This document shows, in pieces, positions 26,183 to 37,526 of a DNA stretch of 64,000 bases. This DNA is from Sporobolomyces roseus (taxonomy: Eukaryota > Basidiomycota > Microbotryomycetes > Sporidiobolales > Sporidiobolaceae). Under the pieces are notes generated by a model, which saw nothing but the letters and a program-made list of their open reading frames with translations, was not told the origin of the DNA and ran no database searches. A program made the translations under genes and the position numbers. The number at the start of each line of letters is the position of its first letter. Positions within the stretch are counted from its first letter, which is position 1. The stretch covers positions 2,232,001 to 2,296,000 of the forward strand of contig JADILM010000002.1 of assembly GCA_016617785.1 (NCBI GenBank), read 5' to 3'.

Positions 26183-27295
26183 TTACGATTTCTCCCTCGT
26201 GCTCGATTTCTTCCCCGCTCGAATCTTCTTCAAATCGTAAGGAGGCGTAGGAGATTCGATGTCGATTCCATACTTCTCAGCGGCTTCGATGTCGGCCAAT
26301 TCGTCGAGGTAGTGAGCGACCATCAAGACCAAGTAGAGTTGGATCAAGATACCGATCACGTATGCCTGCGAATTGACACCTGAATTCACGATCAGCTCGT
26401 CGTGATAGTGAGAGCTGGGTCGACTCACGAAGTCGATAAGGAGTAGATGTTTCTTGACGGCGGAACTGCAGCTCAATGCGAGATTCGCAGATTGATCGGC
26501 TGTCACGACATGGTTCGGAGGCAGCTCTTCGGCTAACTTGACGAAAGCGATGGCAGTACTGTCGACCACATTGATCTCGCTAGTCAGCTCTGGGTAGAAA
26601 GGATGACTGGAAAGAACAGCACGACTGACCAGATAGCAGCTCGATAGTCTTTCGCGGCGGGTAAAGAGAAGACGACGATTCCGTAGGTACCGAGAACAAC
26701 GTTGATCCAAAGATGCCACTGTCGAGTGGAAACGGTCAAGGTGTCAGTTGATAAAGTCGGCGAGTCTCGAGCGCGAAACAACGACGAATCGAGCAGAAAC
26801 AGAGAAGGCAGGTCTCTTACCCAGAGTAATCTGTGAATCACGACTGGTCTCGAGCTCAGATTTGTTACAGTCTCGAGAGAAAAGCGAACTCACTCGTAGT
26901 ACCATTCGACCCAATCGTAATGCTGTCGAACAGTTCCGAGCCAACCTGCGGATCAGACCACGCCATCAGCTGTGATGTACTTGCTGATAGCGCCGTTTTG
27001 ACTCACCATAGACGCAGACTACTACGAGACTCCACCAAATTACGCACTCGAGCAAACAAACCCAAACGACGAAACCCGAAATGAAATTGTCCTCTGTGAA
27101 GATCACCTTTCAGCTACTACTGACACTAGTAGGCGTGAAGGAGGTGAGCTCACGGAAGAGAGCTACTGTAGCCTGAAGTGCGAGGGTAGCCGAAATCAAG
27201 ATTGAAAGGGTCGACAACATCAAAGTTCCTACTCGAGCTGAGACGCAGAAACAACATGTTCGTGATTTGACTGAAGACGCTTGAAAGACGCCCAT
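26183..27295 (-). CDS. Four-helix integral membrane protein of unknown function
   Basis: About six exons make a protein of roughly 250 residues. The first exon (27295 to about 27154) reads MGVFQASS, then a Cys cluster CCFCVSARVGT followed by a hydrophobic helix. The next exons encode two more hydrophobic segments (FVVWVCLLECVIWWSLVVVCVYG and the NVVLGTYGIVVFSLP segment). The last exon carries a fourth, AYVIGILIQLYLVLMVAHYL, then a charged cytoplasmic-type tail with YGIDIESPTPPYDL. The CC-x-C motif directly before helix 1 is shared by several small four-helix families (LAPTM-like and fungal relatives). I cannot assign one, and the function is unknown. The gene is divergent from the large nuclease gene. 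Confidence 0.65.
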
Positions 27296-27901
27296 CTTGC
27301 TGTATCTTTTGAGTGGTAGGCGAATGGGAGTGAGCGGCAGAGGATGAAGGAGTGAGCGAAAGAAAGCGAAGAGTCAGTGCTCACACCCAATGTGCTGACC
27401 TGAGAAGCAAGAGCTCACCTGTCGATTCCAGACAAAAGTGATGGGGAGGAGGAAGAGAGTGAACAGGGAAGACTCTCTCAGGATTGCGAATGAACGCCGC
27501 GGATCTTACGGAGCTGACTCGGTCCGAAGAGCAGCAATCTTAGCGAGAGAGAGAGAACAACAACAACCTAAATGAACGAGCGTAGGGAGTCAGAAGAGGC
27601 GAGATTTGTCGAGACGAGAGGTTCGAACTTTCCAGAGACGGCGACGCTTTCCCCTCCTCTCTCACCCTCTATTCTGCTATCAAACTCTTAACAGACCAGC
27701 ATAGCGACGTCAAGAGCAAGCGAGCACTCCCCATCACCTCTGTCACTCCTCATAGTCACCGCTCTCCTCTTCCTCCTTCCTTTCCATCGATCTCTTCTCA
27801 ATCCTCTGACCGCTTCAACTCCCTCTCTCGCTTACTGAGAATCGGTACCTCAGCTTCAAGTAATTCAGTTCAACACTTGAAGACAGTATAGCAGCGAGAC
27901 G
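27296..27901. promoter_or_regulatory. Divergent intergenic region before the XPG-Fanzor gene
   Basis: 606 bp between two divergent start codons (27295 minus, 27902 plus). It contains a GA-rich stretch near 27540-27570 and a CT-rich, TATA-less stretch near 27640-27840. I found no terminal inverted repeat matching the downstream flank of the plus-strand gene. Confidence 0.5.
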
Positions 27902-30900
27902 ATGGCAATCAGAGGGTTAAACAAGTTTCTGGAGCAAAGAGGTTCAGAACATCAATGGGAGAAGAAGGCAGAAGAAGCTGAGAAGGAGGCGAGCGCGAAG
28001 GAAGCTAAGAGGTCTACGAAGAGGAAGAAAAAGAAAGTAGAGACGAAGGAGGAGAAGGAAGCGAGAGTTGCAGAATGGATTTCGAAGAATCGGGATGAAA
28101 CAAAAGAGTGGCACGTTACCTTTACGACTGAACGAGAAAGGGTTGAGTGGATTGAGAAGAGGAGGGTTCACTTGGGCCTTGATCCCAGTAAGCTGCGCCT
28201 CAGATTCACCCGAATTCGAAAACGAATGCTAATCTCTCCCGTCTTTGCTCACAGTCGACGCCTCCGTCATCGATATGGGTCTCCTGTATCCCTCGCGTAT
28301 GTATCTTCCCGTATTTTCGATCCAACGAGTGTGAGCTGATCACTAGTGATAGAGAACGATCATAGTCATCAAAATCCGGAGCAAGCTCTACAACGCTTAC
28401 CGCCTCGGTCGTCTCGACGCTTTCGAAGTCAATCGAATCCATACCTTCGGCCACCTGCAACTCTGCAACATCACCATCCAGCAGCACCAGGAGCACTTCG
28501 GATCTCATTCAAGGCTCCTCGCCGCTTTCGACCACCACGATCAGCGGGACCAGGAGAAGGAGAAGACTGCGAAGGAGAGGGCGGAGGTAGAGATGAAGAA
28601 GCGAGCTGTCGGAATTCAGGTCAAAGAGTCGAAGAAGTTATACGACGAGAATCAACAACGGAGGAGGAACCATCGTCGGGAGAAAATTGCGAAGAAGAAT
28701 GGCGAGGAAGAGAAGATTGGGATGATTATTGAGGAGGAGATTGCGGATGGATTAGGAGATCAGAAGGAAGTGGATCAAGATTCGAATCATGCAGAGGATC
28801 AGGTCATGTCTGGAGAGGAAGGGAACGAGGGGAATCCTGAATTGGGAAAGGTCGTTGAGCGAGTCGAGTTATTCATTGTAGAAGCTGAAGCAGAGGGAGG
28901 AGGACAGGCTGGATTTGACGGTGCTAGTAGGGAGATTGAACTTGAGATCGAGGGAAATGGCAAGAAAGAAACTACTTCTCGTTCGAAGGGAAAAGGGAAA
29001 GAGCGTATGTTCTTCCCTCTCTAGCACCCTCTCTCCCCTTCAAGCACTGACACGCTAGGCAACGATATGCAGTTCTTTCTATGGATAACCTCTTCCTTCC
29101 TTGGGCACCACTCGATATGGACCAAATCGTGAGCTCTTCTCCCGCTCCCCCTTTATCCACCTCTTCCTCGTTGCTGAGGTAGCTCGTCCTTACAGGATCA
29201 CCTCGAATCTGAAACTCCTCTAGGACGAGCCATCATTGACGAGGCACTCCTACTTCTTACAACCGCTGATCAAGCTATCGCTAAGACAGAGGCAGACTAC
29301 CTCTTGCGCCCTTACCTGACCGGAACCGACCTCTCCACTTCTCCCTTAGTCGATTGCTATGTCCCTCGCTGGTCACCTCTTCAGGCTCCACAAGGTTCGA
29401 GTCAGTACAGGTCGTCACCTGCTGCAGATCCCTCGGCTCCTTCCTCTTCCTCACCAGCTGCTCCCACTTCTTCTTCCCAACCTACACCTCTCGTCTCGGC
29501 AACTTCTATCACACTCTCGCAAGATTCCGATATTCCCGCTTCCCTCGACTACTTCTCCACCGCTTTCCATCTTTCTTCTCTCTGGAGGAACGGCGTTTTA
29601 TTACATCGAGTAACCGATATGGCGGGAATGGCGGCAGCGTTAGGTTGGAGTAGTAGGTGGACTGTGGCAGCGCTAGCAGGATTTGCCGGGAATGATTTCG
29701 TTGAGGTTGGGTTGGATGGGGTTGGGTTGAATCGGTTGTCAGATCGAGAGGACGATAAGGTGGAGGAGCTTTGGACGAGTGTGGTTGAGCCAGCGGAGGA
29801 ATGGATTACGGCTCGGCGATCATTCCTTCACGAAGAACCCTCGACCCTCTCCCTTTCCCTTCCTCTTCACTACGGCCCTTTCCAAGCTTTCACTATCGAA
29901 GAGATGAGCGTTGACTTTGACGAATCTCTCGATCCCTTCTACGCCAACAAACCGACTCACTCTCCCCGACTTCACTTCGACACTTGGGCCAACTCGGTGG
30001 AGATTCAAGCAGGGAATGGAGGTAGCGGGGAACCAGTCAGTAAGCGAGTGATCAGGAAAGAGGTTGAATTCGAGGTGATAGAGAAGAGGAAAAGAATGAG
30101 AAAGCGAACGAGGGGACGCAGGAAGTCGAGCGAGAAGTTGGGAGTTTCGAAGGAGGAGGCGATGGAGGTTGAGTTGGAGTGTGGAACATCAAACGGTACG
30201 GAAGAGATGGAGATCGAAGTGAAGGAGGGTATCGCTAGGAAAGGAGCTCTGTCGTCGTCATCGAAGCAGAAGAAGGAGGAGGAGGAGGACCACTCTTCAC
30301 CACGACAGCCTCGCAATCATCCTATCCTCTTTCCTGATCGTTCTCCGACTGCTGCACTACAATTTGATCAACTTCGTCCACTACCGAATATTCCTTCAAC
30401 GAGTCAATCAAACAAGCGAAAACCTCGCAACTACCGTCGCCGTCCTGCGCCAAACGGAGCTCAATACTTCCAGCTTCTCGAGCATGAGCGAGCCGAATAC
30501 CAGAACAAGCTCTCGACTGGGGTCACCGACGCTAGCACCGACGATGCTTCGGATCTCGACTCGGAAGACGACGATTCCATCGGTCCTTCGAAGAAGGCCA
30601 AACTTCGAACTTCGACAGCTTTCGACACCGACGAATCGACCTGGAAAGGGAAGGGGAAGGGGAAAGGGAAAGGGAAGGGGAAGGGGAAAGGGAAAGGGAA
30701 GGAGAAGGAGAAGCCGAAATCGAAGACCGAGGCCAGCGAGGGGAGTACGGACGAAGAGATAGATGACGGGAAGAAGTCGAAGAGCGAGAAGCAGGGGAAA
30801 CGTCTTCACTTTCCCAACGATGAACGGAAGGCGTACAAGAGTGCTGTGCGACCTCTTTCGAGTGGAGTTTTGCGCTCTTGGAGTGAACATCCCGGTACGT

Positions 30901-33900
30901 TAAAGTCTCTTCAATCTCTTCGTAACCTTCGACTGACCGAGGCCTTCACCTTATAGACGCACCGGAAGCGCTCCTCGACGTGTTCTCGTGGATTCGTCAA
31001 CTCTGGATCGGCGAAGTACCAGCCAAACTCGACATCATCAACAGGATCTTGTTCTACTACTCGATTTTCGGTCAGATTCAGTTTCAGCCCATCATCAACG
31101 GAGGTCAACACTTCACCTCGTGGGCTGCCTCTCAGTCGCTACGCTTCGAGTGGTTGAACCAGTACATGGAAGATCACCGAGACGTCAAGGGAGGGAATGA
31201 TTTGGCGAGTCGTGATTTGGTCACTGTTGCTTTCAACGAGGTTTTGGCCTTATCATCAAGTGATCGAGAGCGGGACCTGATGGATCTGGTAATGGGAATG
31301 CGATTGAGTCGAAACGAGGTGGAGTTTATGCGTGTAAAACGAAACGACAAGGTAAGCAACCTCTTTTCTTCCCGAATTAGCGCTAACTACGGTTAAATCT
31401 GAGCTGATCTCGAGTGGAAGTACAGCTCGATGCGCTGTGCGATCTCGCTCTTCTCGCCCATCGTCGATCAGGAGGAGTCATTCCAATTCTCAATTCCGAC
31501 GATTTCCTCAACCGTAACTTTGTCAATCTCGCAACAAATTTCTCCAACATGACCCGTTCACATGCTCGCCAAATCGACTTTATCTTCGCCTCGATCATTA
31601 CGAAACAACCTTCCTTCTTCCTCGTTGACCATCGCTCGACGCCGTTTCGAATCCCGACCCGACCGATTCTCGAAGCGTTCGCTCGACTTGACGAAGATGG
31701 GATAGGACTTCTGGAGCGGGTCGCAAAATCGGTTCCTGCTCATCGAAGGGTGCGGGAGGTACTGACGCAAGTACGAATTGGGCAAGTCACTCCTCAAAAC
31801 GACAATCTCGCGTTTCACCGATCTAGATTGGCACGCCAACTGTTTCCCATTCTCTCTTCCCTCGCTATCGCCACCAGCACGGACTCAACTTCGGCGATCT
31901 TCGCGACTCTGCAGATTCCGACGATAGTCGAAGGAGTTATTTCGTTTATGCTCGCTCAAGTCGAATGGACCGTGGAGAACTGGAGAGTTGCTTGGAAGGG
32001 AACAGGGAATGCTGTTAGTGACGTGACAACGATGGGAGAATGGATAGTAGCTTCAGGAGGAGAGGAGAGGGAGGTTCACGATGATGATTGGGTTCGGGGG
32101 AAGAAAGGAAAGAAGAACGGGAAGAACGGGAAGAACGGGAAGAACGGGAAGGATGTCAATCACGATGAGGAGATTCCGGATACCGAGAACAAGGCTTTGG
32201 TAGGATTGAAGGTGTTGATGGGTCGATTCGCACATTTTCGTCGTCGACCTCTGGTAAGTCAACTTTCGGTCAAGTCTCCCTTGATTCCGTCGAGACTGAC
32301 GGTTTCGGTTTGTTACAGCGCTGGTCTCCCACTACTTCATCTTTCAATCCCGAACTCTTGCATGCGTTCTTGGCAGATGGATTCATGCTCGGTACCAAGA
32401 TCAAGCTCGACATCAAACGACGCGAGATCGCTACCGACCATCAGAATGCTCGAATCAGCTTGAAGTCCGAACTACCAGCTTTCGACCCATTCACCTCCGA
32501 AGACTCCCTCTCTCTGTCTGGAACCATCGCGTCGACCGTCGCTCGTCGACGTATTCTGCGTTACGCCGAGACCGATTCGACAGTACATCGACAGCTCGAA
32601 CATCCAAGAAAGGTCGTCTTCTCTACCACCAACGCATGGCGATCAATTCCTTTCCCCGACGACGCTTCCCCTGGTCCACTCTTGGTTCAGCGGCTCGTGC
32701 CTGACGTCGACAACTACATCAACAAAACTCTTGCAACCGCACGAGAGCTCTTCAAGGCCCTTGGCATCACTACGACGGAAGACTTCCGACATGGAGCGTA
32801 TTTCGTCACTGAACTGCTGTTCAAGCCGACTTTCGGTCAATGGCTGGTCAACGGAGACATTACAATCTCCGACAGTCGAATCATCCTTGGCTGCGTTGAT
32901 CATCGTTATCGTTCTCGCTCAATGGTCGAAACACGTGAGTCACTTCTGAAATCTCGAACGAGGTCGACAAATCTTCGTAAACTGACCCCTTCTCTCTCAA
33001 CGATCAGTCGAAGAACCGAATCTACCTGCACGCGAACTTGTACTGAAGGAGCTCAACGCCGACAAGCGAGTTCTACCGGTCGCGGTCAAGTTATCGAAAG
33101 GTCTCGCCTCCAAGAAGCAAGTTCGAGTCCGAAAGATCCAGATCCCGGAGGAGGAACGACAAGATGTAGTCGACGAGAAGAAGACGGACTCCCAGAGGAG
33201 AAAGCTTGAGTGGCAATCGAAATCGCCGGGAGAGAAGGATCGAGCGATTGAGCGAGAGAAGGAGAGGAAAGTCAAGCTCAGCGAGGCATGGCAGCAATAC
33301 CACCTTCAGAAGAACGACGATCCAACGCTTCAACCTCCTCAATCACAACCTCGAATTCGACGTCGTGGGGTGCCGCGTTATCGTCAAATTCGGGAGGAAA
33401 TCTCCTTCGTCCCCCGGTTCTCTCTCACTGCCTCGCAGAAGAAGTTTCAATGGTCTCCTCGATCGTCCAAATCGTCGCCTCTCGCACCTCCTCCCTCTAT
33501 CTCGCCTGTCTCCCCTTACGAGCGCCGCCCTCCCCACCTCTTCGTCAAGGGAGTTCCCGAAGGATCCAAACCTCTCGATCGACCCGTTCGAGCACGAGAC
33601 GCTGGTCAAGCCTTCTGGAAGACTGTCAAGGAGAAACCCGAATCGCGACCGGTCATGGTCACTCACGATCCTGGGGAGGTGGTAGCCGATGTCGTCGCCA
33701 TTCTGTCGTTCACAGAACCAACTTCGGAACGACATTTGATCGGAGGGAAACAGTTCTTGAAGCGACAGGTCGAAGATGGACAGATTGCGAGAGAGCTGGC
33801 GAAGTTTGGACCTTCGAAGCGATTGTCGGAAGCGATGAATGGTGCGTTCTTCGTTTCCCTCTTTTTGAGCGAGCGAGTTCATGACTCATCGTCATTGGGG

Positions 33901-34982
33901 CCCACAGGTGCGAGCGACAATTCAATGCATCTCTCCGAACTCTTCCAACGTGAACTACAAGCCCCTTCACTCCCTTCGCTCTTGAATCCCCACGCTTCGC
34001 CTCTCAACCCTCCACTCTTCTCTCACGAACTCTCCTCGCTCCCATTGCCCCTTCTCTCCATTTCAAATACTCGACAGGAACATCTTGGTCTCTTACGGTC
34101 CCACGAGGTGCAACAAGTCCGCTTGCAGAAGCAACAGCGATTCTCCTCGGACGAGATCAAGTCGACTTTGAGGAAGCCCGACGGTTGGAAGATCGACTCT
34201 GCCAAGCAAGTCGTCCTGAACGTTGTACCAGCTGGAGCTACCCCTGCCCACGGTGGATTCGGCACATCTGTCTCGAGCGTGATCGTCGGATCCACTTCGA
34301 ACGGATTGAGGAGTCTACCTTGGTTGGATGTGACTACGATCTCTTGTGGAGAAGGACACACAAGCTCGACATGCATCGACCCCCGTTGTCGTTCGAGGTG
34401 AGCTCTCGTCTGCTATTCTCGTCAATAGGTTCCTTTACTGAAGCTGTCGAATGAAATAGTCTCCTCTCTCCCTGTTTCCTCGTCTCTCCCGACGCCTCTC
34501 CGATGAATCGAATCAAGTACTGCCTCTGGGCTCTAGCAATGGACCACCGAGATGGCTTGGCGACGTCGAACATCGCCAGCTTGGTCTACTTCAACTCTTT
34601 CGAACTCGGCGAAAACCCACTCTCTCCTGAGTTCGGCGACAAAGTTGGACGGAAGAGACACTTAGTAAACAAGGCTGCGACAACAAGAATGAGTCGAGCA
34701 CTGCATCGAGTTGTCGAGGAGCAAGGGGAGGAGGAGGTCAAAGAGATGTTTGGGAAACTTAGTCGAAGCGATTCGATGGATTCGGCTAAGAAGTTATTGA
34801 GGACATGGCTAGAAGAGAAGATGAAGGGGAGTGGGGTCGCTCTTGAGGAGGAAGAGGATGGAGAGGGAGAAGTGAAGGTAGAGGAGAAGCGTGAGAGGAG
34901 GAAGGGGAGGAGGGGAGGTCGAGGTAAGAAGGGTAGACGCAAGGACTACGATGACGAAGATCCGATTGCTGAGGAGGAATAG
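27902..34982 (+). CDS. XPG/FEN1-like nuclease fused to a Fanzor (TnpB-like RuvC) domain
   Basis: Eleven exons (27902-28187, 28255-28296, 28366-29004, 29073-29128, 29196-30894, 30957-31351, 31426-32253, 32319-32934, 33008-33841, 33908-34397, 34460-34982) sum to 6,408 nt and join without a frame break into 2,135 residues. The N-terminus MAIRGLNKFL, D97 (IDAS), D165 (AFDHH), E373/D375 (TEAD), D451/D453 (SQDSD) and D508 (GNDF, followed by GVGL) follow the order of the XPG/FEN1 active site. The C-terminal part has D1741 (THDPG) followed by SERHLIGGKQF, E1947 (CGEGHTSSTC) and D1993 (DHRDGLATSNI). These match RuvC-I, the Fanzor-type glutamate at the zinc ribbon, and RuvC-III. The middle (about 900-1600) is unrecognised and lysine-rich in places. 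The TnpB-like match is my motif reading; a search is needed. Ten introns argue for a resident gene rather than a fresh insertion. Confidence 0.7.
30645..30713 (+). repeat. In-frame (Gly-Lys)n tract
   Basis: A purine-only run of AARGGG-type units encodes about nine Lys-Gly pairs and then Lys-Glu pairs inside exon 5 of the nuclease gene. It lies around residues 825-850, between the XPG-like part and the middle region, and is probably a flexible basic linker. Confidence 0.85.
32113..32151 (+). repeat. 9-bp tandem repeat (AAGAACGGG)n
   Basis: About four copies of a 9-bp unit encode repeated Lys-Asn-Gly in exon 7 of the nuclease gene. The unit keeps the reading frame, so copy-number change would alter only linker length. 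Confidence 0.85.
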
Positions 34983-36356
34983 ATTGAGAAGTATTAGTTG
35001 GTGATAGAATGTAAGAGTATATTTATCTCGTATCTATCTGCGCTCCGAGGGAGTAGAGAGAGGAATTATTGCGTTCGATTTTCGAGTGTCCTAACGAGCC
35101 AGCAGTCTGACACGGCGGTGATCAACCCTTCTCAAGCTATGCTTGGTATACGTAAACGAGAGAATCCGATATCGTCGAAAGGGCGAGTTCGACGCTGATT
35201 TGCGATCCACTCGCAACGAAGAAATTGCGAAATCCGAAATTTCGCAAATCAGCGCTATTTGATTGGGATCGAGATTGGTTTACGATGATTGCTCCGCAAT
35301 AGTATTCTAGCAGAACTAGCACGCAAAGGTATTTGCGAGAAGAAGAGAATCCAACTTGTTCGTTTCTCGCACTTTCACTTCACTCGATTCTCAACACAAC
35401 TCGCGAAGCACCATACAGATATCCTCATCTCTACCCAGCAATTCTATACAGCTCTACGACAGGCTTCGAATGCGGCAAGTGGTTTGGAAAGGAGGGAAAA
35501 TTTATGGGGAGATCAAGTCGCAAAACAGGGCGACATACAACACCGGGAGGAAAGAAGAGGCTACCGAAACATCTGATTGACCCATCATTAGACCTCTACG
35601 CAAACTTGCAGCCTTAAAGAGCCCTTGCAAGACCAGCAACAGCCAATCTTCTCGAAAATTGCAACCCTCATCCCTCAAGATGGGCTACAAGGTCACTGAA
35701 GAGATCCGAGAGGGATGGGAAGCTGATTGGGAAAGGGTCACGATCAAGATAGAATCGGATCAGCGAAACGGGATTAGGTCAGTTAAAGGAGAGAGAAGGG
35801 ATAGCCCACTTCAAAAGGAATGCCTCGCGGGTGAGTTCTGTTCAATTCCACATATCCAATTGATTGGAGAGCTGAGCCTCATCCACGGCTGCATAGGCCT
35901 CTGAGTGATATCGAAGGATTACCCTGTCATCGTTTCGTTTCGCAAATCCCAACCTCCTGCCCTACAGCCCTCCTTTCGCCTTCAGGCCAAGCCGTACCCA
36001 GCATGGAATTCGGCTAGTCCTACTTCGCTGTAAATTGCCTCGATGTGCAACGTTAGGAACCGCTTTGTCGCAAAGATACTCCGAGAAAGCAGCGAGAATG
36101 GAGAGAGTTCAACAACTGCGATCCCGTAGACAAGGACGAGACTCCCGAACACTTCACGTTCTACTCGAGAATGGGTAGTGTAGTATTTCGAGTGCAGAAT
36201 AAACGTGACAAGTAGGGTTACAAAGGAAATTGATTTGACTTTCTTCAGTTGGCTGATCTGCAGTAGTTGAGGGAAGGAAAGAGGCGCTGATCGTTGTTGC
36301 ATGAATATGAGGGGGTAGGTGTAAGCTGAGGGAATCAAAGCGGTTGACTGGAGGCA
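34983..36356. other. ORF-poor region downstream of the nuclease gene
   Basis: 1.37 kb between the nuclease stop (34982) and the stop of the next minus-strand gene (36357). It contains a long inverted repeat (35193-35254). Short plus-strand ORFs around 35289-35617 and 35659-35904 overlap in several frames, and none resembles a known protein. A splice-like GTGAGT lies near 35830, but I could not build a convincing gene. Fanzor guide RNAs are usually encoded at or just past the 3' end of the protein gene, so the first 300 bp are a candidate region. No guide RNA can be called from sequence alone. Confidence 0.4.
35193..35254. repeat. 13-bp perfect inverted repeat, 36-nt loop with nested dyad
   Basis: Arms CGCTGATTTGCGA (35193-35205) and TCGCAAATCAGCG (35242-35254) are exact reverse complements. 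The loop holds a second dyad, ATTGCGAAAT against ATTTCGCAA, which partly shares the right arm, so two alternative hairpins are possible. It sits about 210 bp past the stop of the nuclease gene. Confidence 0.8.
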
Positions 36357-36901
36357 TTATTGTGGAGCGAAACTGCGAAAAAGAAGGAAAGATGAGTCAG
36401 AAAGCACCGGATTGAGTAGGAGCGACCGTACGAGGCATACCTAGGGAGAGGTAGAGTCTTAGGATAGGCTCGTCCAGGAGGAGTAGGATGATACTGCCCG
36501 GGAGGAATCGGAGGAAGGGGAGGCGGCGAAGAGGGTCGTTGACCCGAGAGTGCGGCGAGCTCTTTGTGGTAATATTCTGTTCTGGGCTCGCCCCTGAGAA
36601 CCGGCTTCCAGTTATTGGGTTGAAGCTCCGCCTTAGACGAGGAAGGAGGTTGAGCCTTGACTGCCTCGTTCTTGACCTTGTCCTTCTTTCCCTTCTTCTG
36701 AGGTTGCAAAGTCTCGCCTTCCTCGTCTACCGCTTTGACACCTCCTCCTATGCCCATCGATCTGAACTTGGCCTCCTCGTTGTAAATGACTGGCGTACCG
36801 CGCTGACGTCGAGGACGAGTCGATCCAGTAGTAGCGTTTTCGGAGGGAGGAAGGACTGGAAATTCTAGAGAGACTCGTTCGAACTCTCGACTGGACGACA
36901 T
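36357..36901 (-). CDS. Small proline-rich hypothetical protein
   Basis: Two exons (36901-36441 and 36372-36357) join in phase to give 158 residues ending PLPSFAPQ. The second exon is only 16 nt: donor GTATGC, acceptor CGCAG. The N-terminus is MSSSREFERVSLEFPVLPPS. A basic segment RPRRQRGTP and the lysine run QPQKKGKKDKVK follow. Near the C-terminus is a proline-rich stretch SSPPPLPPIPPGQYHP. No domain is recognised and the protein looks largely disordered. A further 5' non-coding exon is possible because splice-like sites occur upstream near 36960-37010. Confidence 0.6.
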
Positions 36902-37526
36902 AGCGAAACTGTCCAGGTACAGGCACAAGCGAGATGTCAGATTCGGAGGAGATAAGAGGATATAGAAACGCAGAAAAAGTCTGTAAAGAGAAAAGATTGT
37001 TCGACTTACTGATTTGTGAGAGAGGGTAGCTGTCCGGTATGTTTGATTGAAGTTGAAAAGGGCTTGAGTCCAGTTGAAGTTGATTGCAGGGAGAGAGAAG
37101 CAGGAAGCGGGCGATTTCGAGTCGAAAAGCTTTTGCGGAACAGGACATCGCAGCGAGGTCCCTCTCAAATTCAGTTCTCGCTTCGACCAAGTCAGTGTAT
37201 ATTGCTATCAATCTATGTGCTACGAAGCAGATTCGAAAGAGAGCGACGCTGCGCTGCGAGAGTCGAAAATTCGGTCAAAAAATCGAAGACATCTTCGGAT
37301 GAGGTGTGGGGGTGGAAGAAAAGGAGCAGAAAGGAACTTTCCTCTCTTTCCTTCCTTCTCTTCACTTTTCGACTAGAGAACAATGATCCTACTCAAACTC
37401 AGCAAGCAACACTGCTTCTACAAGCTTGAGGGTTTCCTCTAAAGAGGGTTAGTGCTTGAAAGTAAGCACCCTCTCTCTCTCTTCTCCTCTCTCCTCTCTC
37501 CTTATGCTTACACCTCACTCATCTAG

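Noticed and set aside
33206..33884. Open frames in the two other phases across 33.2-33.9 kb with fair codon use, suggesting a frameshifted exon.
   Set aside because: The phase-1 frame is open throughout 33008-33841 and connects correctly at both splice sites, so no frameshift is needed.
27902..34982. Two adjacent genes (an XPG-like gene and a separate Fanzor gene).
   Set aside because: Each exon junction from 27902 to 34982 keeps phase, no stop intervenes, and no promoter-like gap or convincing new start with a leader is seen between the two parts. Transcript data could still overturn this.
27296..35300. A mobile element with terminal inverted repeats around the Fanzor-like gene.
   Set aside because: By eye I found no matching inverted termini or target-site duplication in the two flanks; a computed self-alignment would be needed to exclude degraded ends.
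35289..35904. Small plus-strand protein genes after the nuclease gene.
   Set aside because: Several overlapping frames are open, none is recognisable, and no consistent splicing model could be made.
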